Part shown: piece by piece, positions 31,627 through 40,202 of the stretch
Layout of the letters: each line of letters starts with the position of its first letter
Position numbering within the stretch: the first letter of the stretch is position 1
Source: VRUE01 sp963716735
GTDB lineage: Bacteria; Actinomycetota; Thermoleophilia; Solirubrobacterales; 70-9
Assembly: GCA_963716735.1 (NCBI GenBank)
Contig: OY970321.1
Coordinates: 2,418,001 to 2,482,000 of the forward strand
DNA length: 64,000 nucleotides
Reading direction: 5' to 3'
The notes under the pieces: model-generated
Databases searched by the model: none
What the model saw: the letters and a program-made list of their open reading frames with translations, nothing else
Told to the model about the DNA's origin: nothing
Position numbers and translations under genes: made by a program

Positions 31627-32631
31627 ATGAGCGGTATGACGGTGAACTCGGCACGTGTGGCGGAGCCCAGACCGGCGCGAAGCGCCCGCTCGGCGAGCAG
31701 GCTTCAGAGGATCGATCGGATCGGTGACGGGCTGCTCTTCGGCGTGTGCCTTCTCGCGGCGCTGCTCGCCGTCGCCGTGATCCTGCTGATCGGCTATGAA
31801 GTCGTCAACGGCGCCAGTCCGGCGATCTCGAAGTTCGGTTTTGGCTTCGTCTTCAACGCCACCTGGCAGCCCAACTTCGGTGTCTTCGGCGCCGGGTCGC
31901 TGCTCTTCGGGACTCTCGTCAGCTCCTTTTTCGCCCTGCTTCTGGGGGCGCCGATCGCGATCGCGATCGGCCTCTACCTGAGCCTTCTCGCGCCCGCCGG
32001 GGTGCGTGGGGTCGTCTCACCGTTGGTTGAGATGCTGGCCGCCATCCCGAGCGTGATCCTCGGCTTCTGGGGCGTCCTGGTCCTGGCCCCCTTCGTCCAC
32101 GAACACATCGAGCCTTGGCTCCACGGCGCTTTCGGCTTCATCCCGATCTTCGGCTCGCCGGAAACGACCGGCGCGAGCATCTTCACCGCAAGCCTGATCC
32201 TGACGATCATGGTTATCCCGATCATCGCCTCGATTTCGCGTGACCTCTTCCTCGCGGTTCCGCAGGACGTACAGGATGGAGCAGGCGCGCTCGGCGCCAC
32301 TCGCTGGGAGGTGGTGCGGGGTGTTGTTCTTCCCTCGACCTCCTCCGGCGTGGTGGCCGCCTCGCTGCTCGGCCTCGGTCGCGCGCTCGGCGAGGCGATC
32401 GCGGTCTCTCAGGTCGTCGGGGCGGGCTCGGAAATCCACGCCTCGCTGTTCAAGACCGGCGACACCCTCGCCGCGCGGATCGCCAACCAGTTTCCGGGGG
32501 CGCTCACCGAAATGCACAAAGCGTCGCTCTTCTACTTGGGGACGATCCTGCTGGTCATCGGACTGCTCTCGAACCTGTTCGCGCAGTGGATCGGCAGGCG
32601 ATTCAGCTACCAGGGGGCGGTGGCGCGGTGA
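31627..32631 (+). CDS. pstC: Phosphate ABC transporter permease PstC
   Basis: The 334-residue integral membrane protein has the BPD_transp motif region GALGATRWEVVRGVVLPSTSSGV (EAA loop) and about six hydrophobic helices with AIPSVILGFWGVLVLAPF. It pairs with PstA to form the phosphate channel. TACGCT at 31613-31618 is 8 nt before the ATG at 31627, so it is probably leaderless. It overlaps pstA by 4 bp (GTGA). Confidence 0.93.
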   Translation: MSGMTVNSARVAEPRPARSARSASRLQRIDRIGDGLLFGVCLLAALLAVAVILLIGYEVVNGASPAISKFGFGFVFNATWQPNFGVFGAGSLLFGTLVSSFFALLLGAPIAIAIGLYLSLLAPAGVRGVVSPLVEMLAAIPSVILGFWGVLVLAPFVHEHIEPWLHGAFGFIPIFGSPETTGASIFTASLILTIMVIPIIASISRDLFLAVPQDVQDGAGALGATRWEVVRGVVLPSTSSGVVAASLLGLGRALGEAIAVSQVVGAGSEIHASLFKTGDTLAARIANQFPGALTEMHKASLFYLGTILLVIGLLSNLFAQWIGRRFSYQGAVAR

Positions 32632-33506
32632 GCAGCGGCGGCATCCCAGATCCGAGCGCCCCGCTGACCCCGAGCGGCAATCTGCGTCGCCGGCAGGTCT
32701 TCAGCAGGGCCACTGAATACGGCGCAACCGCCGCCGCGGTTCTCGCCATTGCCGTGCTCGGAATCGTCGTCTACACGGTCGTCGCCCGCGGCGCCAAGGC
32801 GCTCGACCTCGACTTCGTCTTCACCGCCGCACCGACCGGAATCGGGCCGGAGCTGCTCGGAACCGGGATCATCGTGCTGATCGCGACGGCGATCGCGATG
32901 CCGCTCGGCGTTCTGATCGCGCTCTTCCTGACCGAGTTCGCCGGCAACCGCGCGGCCGCCCTGATCCGGCACACGCTGGACCTGATGAACGGCCTGCCCT
33001 CGATCATCATCGGCCTCTTCATCTTCGGTCTGCTCGTGAACCACAAAAAGCAGTCCGGCTTCGCCGCGTCGGTGGCGCTGGCGATCATCGAGCTGCCCTT
33101 GATCGCACGCAGCAGCCAGGAGATCCTCCTCCTCGTCCCCAGCAGCATGCGTGAAGCCGCGGATGCGCTCGGAGTAGCCCGCTGGCGCTCTGTGCTTGGC
33201 GTCATCCTGCCCAGCGCTCTCGGGGGGATAGTCACCTCGACGGTGCTTGCCGTCGCCCGGGCGGCGGGTGAGACGGCCCCCCTGATCTTTGCCACCTCGG
33301 TGTTCGACGCAAGTCGCTTCTCCATCAATCCCTTCGAAGCGCTGCCGAACGTTCCGGTGAGGATCTACGAACTCTCAGAAGAAGGAAACCCCGAAGGCTT
33401 CACCCAGGCCTGGGGGCTGTCCCTGATGCTGGTGTCGTTGATCCTCTTCGCCAGTCTCGGTGCCCGGGCGCTGCTCGCGCGCAGCAAGAGGAAGCTGACC
33501 TCATGA
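32628..33506 (+). CDS. pstA: Phosphate ABC transporter permease PstA
   Basis: The 292-residue protein has six hydrophobic segments, GLPSIIIGLFIFGLLVN and the EAA-loop motif EAADALGVARWRSVLGVILPSALGGI, typical of PstA. It heterodimerises with PstC. The GTG start is in a 4-bp overlap with pstC, and its own stop overlaps the pstB ATG (ATGA). Confidence 0.93.
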   Translation: MSSGGIPDPSAPLTPSGNLRRRQVFSRATEYGATAAAVLAIAVLGIVVYTVVARGAKALDLDFVFTAAPTGIGPELLGTGIIVLIATAIAMPLGVLIALFLTEFAGNRAAALIRHTLDLMNGLPSIIIGLFIFGLLVNHKKQSGFAASVALAIIELPLIARSSQEILLLVPSSMREAADALGVARWRSVLGVILPSALGGIVTSTVLAVARAAGETAPLIFATSVFDASRFSINPFEALPNVPVRIYELSEEGNPEGFTQAWGLSLMLVSLILFASLGARALLARSKRKLTS

Positions 33507-34405
33507 GTGGCTTTGACGCAAGCCAGGACCGTGATCTGGCCATGCCACTGTCGCGGGTCCGGATCCAGAGCGGGCTGTCGCCCCACCCGGACGCCGTCGC
33601 TGTGGACCCCAACGGTCGGCGCAGCGTCACCCCGGAAGCGGTCTTCGAAGCCCGCGGCGTCTCTGTCTTCTACGGCCGGAAAAAAGCTCTCGCTGGGGTC
33701 TCGCTGCGAATCCCGCGCGGTCAGATCACCGCCTTGATCGGGCCTTCGGGCTGCGGCAAGACCACCTTTCTGCGCAGCCTCAATCGGATGAACGACTCTG
33801 TCCCCAGCTTCAGGATCGAGGGGCAAGTCCTCTACCACGGGCACGACATGTACGCGGGCAACGTCGACCGGGTCGAGGTGCGGCGCCGGATCGGCATGGT
33901 CTTCCAGAAACCGAACCCCTTTCCCAAGTCGATCTACGACAACGTCGCCTGGGCGCCGCGCAACCTGGGTCTCAAGCACGGCCTCGACGAGCGGGTCGAG
34001 CAGGCGCTGCGGGGGGCCGCGCTCTGGGACGAGGTCAAGGACCGGCTCAAGGACAGCGCCCTAGGACTCTCCGGCGGCCAGCAGCAGCGGCTCTGCATCG
34101 CCCGCGCGATCGCGATCGAACCCGATGTCCTGCTTCTCGACGAGCCTGCTTCGGCGCTCGACCCGATCGCCACGGCCTCGATCGAGGAGCTCATGCACAG
34201 CCTCAAAGGGCGCTTCACGATCGTCATCGTCACCCACAACATGCAACAGGCGGCGCGCGTCGCCGACCGGGCCGCCTTCTTCAGCCTCGACGCGGCCGGC
34301 GGCGAGCCCTCCGGCACCCTGATCGAGTTCGCCGACACCGAGACGATCTTCGCCCACCCCGTCGACCCGCGAACTCGCGACTACGTCAGCGGCCGCTTCG
34401 GCTAG
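33503..34405 (+). CDS. pstB: Phosphate ABC transporter ATPase PstB
   Basis: The 300-residue ATPase has Walker A GPSGCGKTT, the PstB marker FQKPNPFPKSIYDNVAW, signature LSGGQQQRL, Walker B VLLLDEPASALDP and the switch region IVTHNMQQAARVADRAAFF. A 50-residue N-terminal extension is unusual. It powers PstCA. No phoU gene follows, which differs from many pst operons. A structured palindromic element (34473-34619) lies downstream. Confidence 0.94.
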   Translation: MSGFDASQDRDLAMPLSRVRIQSGLSPHPDAVAVDPNGRRSVTPEAVFEARGVSVFYGRKKALAGVSLRIPRGQITALIGPSGCGKTTFLRSLNRMNDSVPSFRIEGQVLYHGHDMYAGNVDRVEVRRRIGMVFQKPNPFPKSIYDNVAWAPRNLGLKHGLDERVEQALRGAALWDEVKDRLKDSALGLSGGQQQRLCIARAIAIEPDVLLLDEPASALDPIATASIEELMHSLKGRFTIVIVTHNMQQAARVADRAAFFSLDAAGGEPSGTLIEFADTETIFAHPVDPRTRDYVSGRFG

Positions 34406-34472
34406 CTGGTCGATTCACCATCCTCGCTAAGCGAACGCCGGTACCGCCCAGGCTTGAGAGCTCGGGTGACTT

Positions 34473-34619
34473 GACGGGATGGCGGGTGCGCCTCTGCGGG
34501 AATGTCGCGAAGCGGCGGAAATGCAATCCGGCTCCTGCGCGGCAAAGCCGCGCACCAGATTCACCCCGGCGCGCAGCGCTGGGGTTCAATTCACGCAGAG
34601 GCGCACCCGCCATCCCGTC
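34473..34619. repeat. Structured palindromic element after pstB
   Basis: Perfect 26-bp arms occupy 34473-34498 and 34594-34619 (core GGCGGGTGCGCC), with four more pairs after one mismatch (GAAT/ATTC). Inside are two clear hairpins: TGCGCGGC-AAA-GCCGCGCA (34536-34554) and ACCCC-GGCGC...GGGGT (34563-34585), giving a junction-like fold. The flanks 34406-34472 and 34620-34646 contain no gene. It separates convergent transcripts, so it could also act as a terminator. Confidence 0.75.
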
Positions 34620-34646
34620 TACCCCGCCGGGGGAGGATCGGGCCGT

Positions 34647-34997
34647 CTACCGGCGCAGGATCGCGTCGCTGGAGACCTGCGGCAACAGTGGCTGGCCGCA
34701 CTGCCAGCAGAAGGTCGCGCCGCTGCTGTGCGGCGCGCTGCAGTTGGAGCAGGAGCCGGCCGTGCCGGTCTCCTCGGTCCGCACGATGCGTTCGACCTCG
34801 CTCAATTCCGCGTCGGCGTCCTGCAGCGTGACCGCGCGCTTGACCAGGACCTCGACCTTGACCCGGTTGCGGATCGCCATCTCGTAGACGAGCCCGCCGA
34901 GGTCCCACTGCAGCTCGGCGACGCGGGCGATCAGCTGGTCACGGCGGCGTTCGAGGTCGACCAGCAGCTCGTCGCCGAGTTTCGGTCTCGTGCTCAT
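34647..34997 (-). CDS. Small zinc-ribbon protein
   Basis: The 116-residue product has an N-terminal coiled-coil helix (LVDLERRRDQLIARVAELQWDLGGLVYEMAIRNRVKVEVL) and a C-terminal double CxxC zinc ribbon (CSNCSAPHSSGATFCWQCG). The ATG at 34997 overlaps the stop of the upstream zinc-ribbon membrane protein by 4 bp, so they are co-translated. Zinc ribbons of this kind often mediate protein or nucleic-acid contacts; no specific function is known. Confidence 0.75.
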   Translation of the reverse strand: MSTRPKLGDELLVDLERRRDQLIARVAELQWDLGGLVYEMAIRNRVKVEVLVKRAVTLQDADAELSEVERIVRTEETGTAGSCSNCSAPHSSGATFCWQCGQPLLPQVSSDAILRR

Positions 34998-35686
34998 TCG
35001 CCGAAGAAATTCCCGGTGAACTCGCCACCTTCGCAGCCGGCGGCTCCCTCTTCGCACTTATCGCCCGGCTTCACCGTTGGCGGTGCGAGGTTCACATCAT
35101 CGGCGGGCTTGAGGACTTCTTCGGCCGCGGGGTGCTCTTCGGCCTGCTTCAGCGCCGCCGCTTTCTGCTTCTTGGTCTTCGCGTCGGCAGCGCCACCGCC
35201 GGTCGAGTTCTTGCCTTTCGAGGCGGTCGAAGCGGCTTCCCCGCCGCCACCGCCAACCTTGATGATCTGCGGCGCCGCCGCCGTTTGGGCCACTTCCTGA
35301 TGGCCCGAGCGCCCGATCAGGACGCCGATGCCGAGCGCCAGCAGCAGCGTCCCGACCCCGGCGATCAGCGCCGCGTTGGGAGAGATGCCCGTTCTCTTCT
35401 TTTTCGGCCGCGGGGGAGGGGTCTGCCGGGGCTGTTTCACGGCGTCCATGAGGACCACTGCGTCCATGAAGGGCAGGCGGGGATCGCCGCGCCGCTGCCC
35501 ACACTCGAGGCAGTAACGCTGGTCGGCCGCAAGCGCCGCCCCACAGGACGGGCATTGGTCCCCGCTCTGAACTGCCGAAGGTGGGATCGGAGCCGTCATC
35601 TCCAGCTCATGCGATGCCCCCGGCGCCGTGGATTGTGACGGCGTGAGATCGGGCTGCGGAACCGGAGGAAGCGAGACGTCGGTCAA
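34994..35686 (-). CDS. Zinc-ribbon membrane protein
   Basis: The 230-residue protein has a proline-rich start, a zinc ribbon (CPSCGAALAADQRYCLECG, about residues 45-63), a basic stretch PRPKKKRTG, one transmembrane helix (NAALIAGVGTLLLALGIGVLIG) and a Gly/Lys/Ala-rich exported tail. The ribbon is nearly the same as that of the phosphoesterase encoded divergently at 35811 (CADCGEALEVSQRYCLRCG). The start is TTG 35686. The pair probably belongs with the phosphoesterase functionally. Confidence 0.72.
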   Translation of the reverse strand: MTDVSLPPVPQPDLTPSQSTAPGASHELEMTAPIPPSAVQSGDQCPSCGAALAADQRYCLECGQRRGDPRLPFMDAVVLMDAVKQPRQTPPPRPKKKRTGISPNAALIAGVGTLLLALGIGVLIGRSGHQEVAQTAAAPQIIKVGGGGGEAASTASKGKNSTGGGAADAKTKKQKAAALKQAEEHPAAEEVLKPADDVNLAPPTVKPGDKCEEGAAGCEGGEFTGNFFGE

Positions 35687-35730
35687 GGCAGAGCGATTGT
35701 CGCGACCCCTTGAGGTGAGGTGTTGTCGGT

Positions 35731-35743
35731 CTGTGAACGGTTG
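35731..35743. promoter_or_regulatory. Pho-box-like motif upstream of the zinc-ribbon/phosphoesterase genes
   Basis: CTGTGAACGGTTG differs at one base from the motif at 31547-31559 in the pst intergenic region, and is followed by GTAACC. It lies between divergent genes, one of them a phosphoesterase, which fits phosphate-starvation control. Inference from the repeated motif. Confidence 0.45.
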
Positions 35744-35810
35744 GTAACCAGAGTGTTAAAACGCGTACTCAGGATCTTCACAAGTTGCCCCGGGTGGGTC
35801 ATGAGACTGC

Positions 35811-37490
35811 ATGTCAGTGAGCAATTCCAATGGCGACGCGGACTCCGGACGGCCAGGGGCCGGGACCTGTGCGGACTGCGGTGAAGCGCTTGAGGTGAGC
35901 CAGCGTTACTGCCTGCGGTGCGGGGCAAGGAGCGGGCCATTGCCGGCGGTGGTAGGGGATCGCGTTGGGGCTCTGAAGGAGCGAGGACGTCGTGGCGGGA
36001 TCGGCGCAAACGGGAAACCGGTCGCGCCGGCGGACGCCCCCGCGGCGGCAAAGGAGGGTGCTGCCGAGAAAGGCGGGCCATGGAGTTTCATGCCGTCGCC
36101 GCAGGTCGCGGCGATAGCCGTGATGGCGCTGCTCGCGGCCGGCGTCGTGCTCGGCTCGGTCACCGACCCCGTGGCCCAGGGCGCTGGCGCGGCATCGATC
36201 ATCCTCGAAGAAATGGGAGGGCCGAAAGTTACGGAAAGCGAACCGGAAGAACCGGTGGCAGAACCGGCGGGATACGTCGCGGAAACGCCGGCACTCGTCG
36301 CTTCCCCCGAAGTGCCCCTTTCGGCGCCTCTAGAAGAAGAAACGTCCGGAGCCGAATCGGCCCCCGCCCCCAACCCGGTGCCTTTTGACCCTGAAGAAGG
36401 AAAAGAACCGCTGCCGGAGATCAAGCACGTCTTCCTGATCGTGCTCGATGGTCATGGCTACGACGAAGCCTTCGGCGAGGAATCCCCCGTGCCATACCTG
36501 TCCGAAACCCTCGCCGGCGAAGGCAAGCTGCTCGCCAACTACTACGCCGTTTCCGAGGGCGGGCTGGCCAACGAGATAGCCCTGCTCAGCGGCCAAGGCC
36601 CGACGCCGCAGACCGCGCAGAACTGTCCCGAAAACACGCCGGTAGCGCCCGGCACGGTGAGCGCCGAAGGCCAGGTGGAAGGCGAAGGCTGCGTCTATCC
36701 GGCGGAGACCAAAACGCTGCCCGGGCAGCTCACCGAAGCCAAATTGACCTGGAAGGCTTACGTCGAACCCGACCCGGTGGCCGCTTGGCGCAAGCCGTTC
36801 GCCTACTTCGCCGCACTTGGCGAAGACCCCGAAGCCGTGCGGCACGAAGGCAGCCTTGACCAGCTCGCCACGGACCTGAAGGATCCGAAAGACACGCCGT
36901 CCTTCTCCTACATCGTCCCCAACGCCTGCCACGACGGCAGCGATACGCCGTGCGCCCCCGACCAGCCCGCCGGCCTGCTCGCGGCTGAAGGCTTCCTCAA
37001 AACCGTGGTGCCGGAAATCACCGCCTCCGCCGCCTATGAAGAAGAAGGCGGTCTGATTGCGATCACCTTTGACCAGGCGTCCCGGACAGCCCCAGAACCC
37101 GACATCAGCTCCTGCTGCGCCACCCCCGAATACCCGAACCTGCCCGCCCCCCCGGCGCCGGCGAGTACCGAACCACCCGCCACCGGGCCGGTCAAACCGA
37201 TCGGCGGGGGCGGTCAGGTGGGGATGCTGCTGATCTCCCCCTATCTGGCCCCCGGCACGGTCGAAGAAGACGCCTACTTCAACCACTTCTCCTTCTTGCG
37301 CAGCGTCGAGGAGCTGTTCGGCCTCGAACTGCTTGGCTACGCTGCCGAACCGGCGCTGACCGGGTTCGAACCCTCGCTCTTCGATGCCTCGCCGGAAGAA
37401 TCGACCGTCGCCGAACGGCCAGTCGCCAAGCGACCGGCCGCCCGGCAGGCTCCGCCTACCGCGCCGCCTCGGGCCTCGCGGACTCGCTGA
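35811..37490 (+). CDS. Phosphoesterase with N-terminal zinc ribbon and membrane anchor
   Basis: The 559-residue protein has a zinc ribbon (CADCGEALEVSQRYCLRCG, residues 20-38), a transmembrane helix near 102-120 (VAAIAVMALLAAGVVLGSV), a Pro/Glu-rich linker, and a phosphoesterase-like domain starting KHVFLIVLDGHGYDEAFGEESPVPYLSETLAGEGKLLANYYAVSEGG, as in the acid phosphatase/phospholipase C group (PF04185). Later motifs include SYIVPNACHDGSD and GQVGMLLISPYLAPGTVEED. The orientation suggests an external catalytic domain releasing phosphate. The C-terminus overlaps the opposing MMPL gene by 35 bp. Confidence 0.8.
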   Translation: MSVSNSNGDADSGRPGAGTCADCGEALEVSQRYCLRCGARSGPLPAVVGDRVGALKERGRRGGIGANGKPVAPADAPAAAKEGAAEKGGPWSFMPSPQVAAIAVMALLAAGVVLGSVTDPVAQGAGAASIILEEMGGPKVTESEPEEPVAEPAGYVAETPALVASPEVPLSAPLEEETSGAESAPAPNPVPFDPEEGKEPLPEIKHVFLIVLDGHGYDEAFGEESPVPYLSETLAGEGKLLANYYAVSEGGLANEIALLSGQGPTPQTAQNCPENTPVAPGTVSAEGQVEGEGCVYPAETKTLPGQLTEAKLTWKAYVEPDPVAAWRKPFAYFAALGEDPEAVRHEGSLDQLATDLKDPKDTPSFSYIVPNACHDGSDTPCAPDQPAGLLAAEGFLKTVVPEITASAAYEEEGGLIAITFDQASRTAPEPDISSCCATPEYPNLPAPPAPASTEPPATGPVKPIGGGGQVGMLLISPYLAPGTVEEDAYFNHFSFLRSVEELFGLELLGYAAEPALTGFEPSLFDASPEESTVAERPVAKRPAARQAPPTAPPRASRTR

Positions 37491-39588
37491 TCCCGAAGCG
37501 TTCGTGCAGCCGCCGCAGCGGCGCCGGCGCCCACCAGTTCCACTTGCCGAGCAGCTCCATGAGCGAGGGGACAAGCAGTGCCCTGATGATGCTGGCGTCG
37601 ATCAGCACGGCCAGCGCCGTACCCACCCCGTTCTCCTTGATGAAGATGATCTGCGAGGTGGCGAAGGCCGCCATCGCGACCGCGAACAGCAGCGCCGCCG
37701 CGGTGACGATCCGCCCGGTCCGCTCGAGCCCGATCGCGACCGACTCGGAGTCCGAGGCACCGTCGTCGCGCGCCTCCTTGATCCGCGAGAGCAGGAAGAC
37801 GGCGTAGTCGGTGGAGAGGCCGAAGGCGACTGCGAAGAGCAGGATCGGCATCGTCTGCTCGATCGCCCCCGGGCTCGAGTAGTCGAGGAACCCCTCCAGC
37901 CTGCCGTCCTGGAAGATCAGCACGAGCAGGCCGAAGACGGCGCTGAGGTTGAGGAAGTTCATGATCAGCGACTTGATCGGCAGGATGACCGAGCCGGTCA
38001 TCAGGAAGAGGATCGTCAGGGTCGAGACGATGACGATCGCGAGCACGATCGGCAGGTGGCGGACCAGGCTGCTCTGCAGATCGATGAAGTCCGCGGTTGC
38101 TCCGCCGACCAAAGCAGTCGAGCCCGGCGGTGGCCGCAGGGCGCGGATCTGCTTCACGGTCGTCTGGCTGGCCTCGGAGACGAAGGGGTTGGCGGAGATG
38201 ACCTGGAGTGCCGTCACACCGCCTCGCAGCCGTTGCGGTGGGGCGACTTCGGCGACCCCGTCGACCCCGCGCACCTGGGCGGCGAACCGTGCCGCCGCCC
38301 TCGGGCGGCCTTCGAAGTCGATCCAGATCGGCGTCTCCCGGTATGGCGGGAATTCCTCACTGACCGTGTCGTAGGCCTGGCGAGCGCTCGCCGACGTCGG
38401 TAGGACGGTGGGATCGACGGTGTTGAACTTGATCCCGAGGAAGGGCAGGCCGAGGACGATCAGCAGCAGCGCGCTGAAGGTCGCCACCGGCGCCGGGCGG
38501 CGCATGACGAAGCGCGAGAGCCGGTACCAGAAGCCGCTCTCGTCGGGCCGGGTGTCGGCCTCGGCGCGACGCTGCAGGAAGCGCGGCGAGAGCGCGTTGA
38601 CCCGCGTGCCGAGCAGGGTCAGCACGGCTGGCAGCACCGTCAACGAGATCAGCGCGGCGAAGAGGGCGACCAGGGCACCACCGAGGCCCATCGAGTAGAG
38701 GAAGCGCTGGGGGAAGACGAGCAGCGAGGCGAGTGCCGCCGCGACGGTGAGCGAGGAGAAGAGCACGGTCCGGCCCGCGGTGGCCATCACCCGCCGCATG
38801 GCCGCCAGCCCCGGTCCGTTCTTGGCGATCTCCTCGCGGTAGCGCGAGACGACGAAGAGGCTGTAGTCGATCGCCAGGCCCAACCCCAGCGCCGTGGTCA
38901 GGTTGAGGGCGAAGATCGAGATCGAGCCGACCTCGCTGGCGATCCGCAGGATGAGGAAGGTGCCGACGATCGCCATGCCGCCGATCATCAGCGGCAACAG
39001 CGCGGCGACGAGGCTGCGGAAGAAGAGCAGCGAGAGCAGGAAGAGCAACGGGAAGGCGAGCATCTCGGCCATGCGCAGGTCCTTCTCGACCTGCTTGTTG
39101 ACCTGCTCCTGGGCGACCGCGAAGCCACCGACGACGACGCCGGGATGGGTCGAGAGCTGATCGGCGACTTCGGCGCCCACCTCCTGCAGTTGCTTGTCCT
39201 CGGTCGCCTTCAGCGAGATCGCGAAGTAGGTGGAGCGGCGATCGCGGGAGACGAAGACGGGGGAGTGGGTGTCGTAGTAGCCGGTCACCGCTTTGACGTC
39301 GGCGCGACGGCGGACGCTGTCCTCCAGTGCCTCGACTCGCCTGCGGGTCGCCGGGGCCGAGACCGGGGCGTTCTCGACGATCGCGAGCACGGCCGGGACG
39401 CGCAGGCCGGCGTCCTGGAGCCGTTCTCTCGCCTGCACCGTCTCGGTGGACGGATCGTCGGCGCCGTATGGGTCCAGCCGTGAGGCCACCGACCCGCCAA
39501 GGACGCCGGCGAGGAGGAAGAAGACGATTGCGAAGAGGCCGATCCGGCGGGCCTTGCCGTCGGCGAGGCGGGCTAGTGAGTCGAACAT
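37456..39588 (-). CDS. MMPL/RND-family transporter
   Basis: The 710-residue protein has the two-fold MMPL layout: one helix, a large external loop (residues 40-175), five helices including LTTALGLGLAIDYSLFVVSRYREE, a second external loop and another five helices including VAFGLSDYAVFLLSRIKE-type signature. Family members export lipids, drugs or siderophores with proton motive force. ATG 39588 overlaps the PadR stop (TGATG), and AAAGGAAG lies in the PadR gene end, so PadR and the transporter form a repressor-exporter operon. Confidence 0.88.
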   Translation of the reverse strand: MFDSLARLADGKARRIGLFAIVFFLLAGVLGGSVASRLDPYGADDPSTETVQARERLQDAGLRVPAVLAIVENAPVSAPATRRRVEALEDSVRRRADVKAVTGYYDTHSPVFVSRDRRSTYFAISLKATEDKQLQEVGAEVADQLSTHPGVVVGGFAVAQEQVNKQVEKDLRMAEMLAFPLLFLLSLLFFRSLVAALLPLMIGGMAIVGTFLILRIASEVGSISIFALNLTTALGLGLAIDYSLFVVSRYREEIAKNGPGLAAMRRVMATAGRTVLFSSLTVAAALASLLVFPQRFLYSMGLGGALVALFAALISLTVLPAVLTLLGTRVNALSPRFLQRRAEADTRPDESGFWYRLSRFVMRRPAPVATFSALLLIVLGLPFLGIKFNTVDPTVLPTSASARQAYDTVSEEFPPYRETPIWIDFEGRPRAAARFAAQVRGVDGVAEVAPPQRLRGGVTALQVISANPFVSEASQTTVKQIRALRPPPGSTALVGGATADFIDLQSSLVRHLPIVLAIVIVSTLTILFLMTGSVILPIKSLIMNFLNLSAVFGLLVLIFQDGRLEGFLDYSSPGAIEQTMPILLFAVAFGLSTDYAVFLLSRIKEARDDGASDSESVAIGLERTGRIVTAAALLFAVAMAAFATSQIIFIKENGVGTALAVLIDASIIRALLVPSLMELLGKWNWWAPAPLRRLHERFGISESARPEAAR

Positions 39589-40133
39589 CAGCTGCTTCCT
39601 TTCTCTCGTGCCGGCTCGAGCAGCTGGGCTTCCATTCGCTCGCACCACCCGGCAAACCACTCGTTGAACTCGATCCCTGCCTGCAGGACCATCAGCGGGA
39701 AGGGGTCCTTCAGCTCGGCCTTTTCGGGCTCCATCGCGTGCAGGCGCTCGCTCAGGTCAAGGCGTATGGCCCGCATCGCGCGCAACGTCTCGACTGCCTC
39801 AGCGGGCTCCAACGCGCCCGAGAAGAAGAGTTTCAAGAGCCCTTCTTCGCGCATCTCGATGGTCTCCGGCGGCCGTCGCAGCCAGTCCACCAGCTCGGCC
39901 TCGCCGTCAGCGGTGATCGCGTAGACGGTCCGCTTGCGATCGCCGCGCGAGGCATCGATGCCCTCGATCAGTCCGGCCTCGGAAAGCCGTTTCAGCTCCG
40001 GGTAGATCTGCCCGTAGCTGGCCGCCCAGAAGAAGCGGGTCGTATTGTCGACAGCCGCTTTGATCTCGTAGCCAGAGCGCGGCTCGCGGCTGACCATGCC
40101 GAGGATCACGTAGGCGGTTGCGCTCAACTCCAT
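39588..40133 (-). CDS. PadR-family transcriptional repressor
   Basis: The 181-residue protein has the PadR winged helix (ATAYVILGMVSREPRSGYEIKAAVDNTTRFFWAASYGQIYPELKRLSEAGLIEG) and a Vir-type C-terminal dimerisation helix (EGLLKLFFSGALEPAEAVETLRAMRA). It probably represses itself and the downstream MMPL exporter until a ligand of the exporter is present. Its ATG starts 2 bp from a 15-bp inverted repeat that covers the -10 sequence TATATC. Confidence 0.9.
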   Translation of the reverse strand: MELSATAYVILGMVSREPRSGYEIKAAVDNTTRFFWAASYGQIYPELKRLSEAGLIEGIDASRGDRKRTVYAITADGEAELVDWLRRPPETIEMREEGLLKLFFSGALEPAEAVETLRAMRAIRLDLSERLHAMEPEKAELKDPFPLMVLQAGIEFNEWFAGWCERMEAQLLEPAREKGSS

Positions 40134-40134
40134 A

Positions 40135-40169
40135 GCTTCAAGATATATCAGATCGATATATCTTGAAGC
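40135..40169. promoter_or_regulatory. PadR operator overlapping the -10 box
   Basis: GCTTCAAGATATATC (40135-40149) and GATATATCTTGAAGC (40155-40169) form a perfect 15-bp inverted repeat with a 5-nt spacer. The minus-strand TATATC within it lies 8 nt before the PadR ATG, so a bound dimer would block a leaderless promoter. Confidence 0.75.
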
Positions 40170-40202
40170 GTGATCTAGCGCACTTTCGCGGCGCTCCCGC
40201 GG

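Noticed and set aside
35811..37490. Alkaline phosphatase PhoA/PhoD
   Set aside because: The motifs (FLIVLDGHGYDEAF and GGLANEIALLSG) fit the PF04185-type phosphoesterase group rather than PhoA or PhoD.
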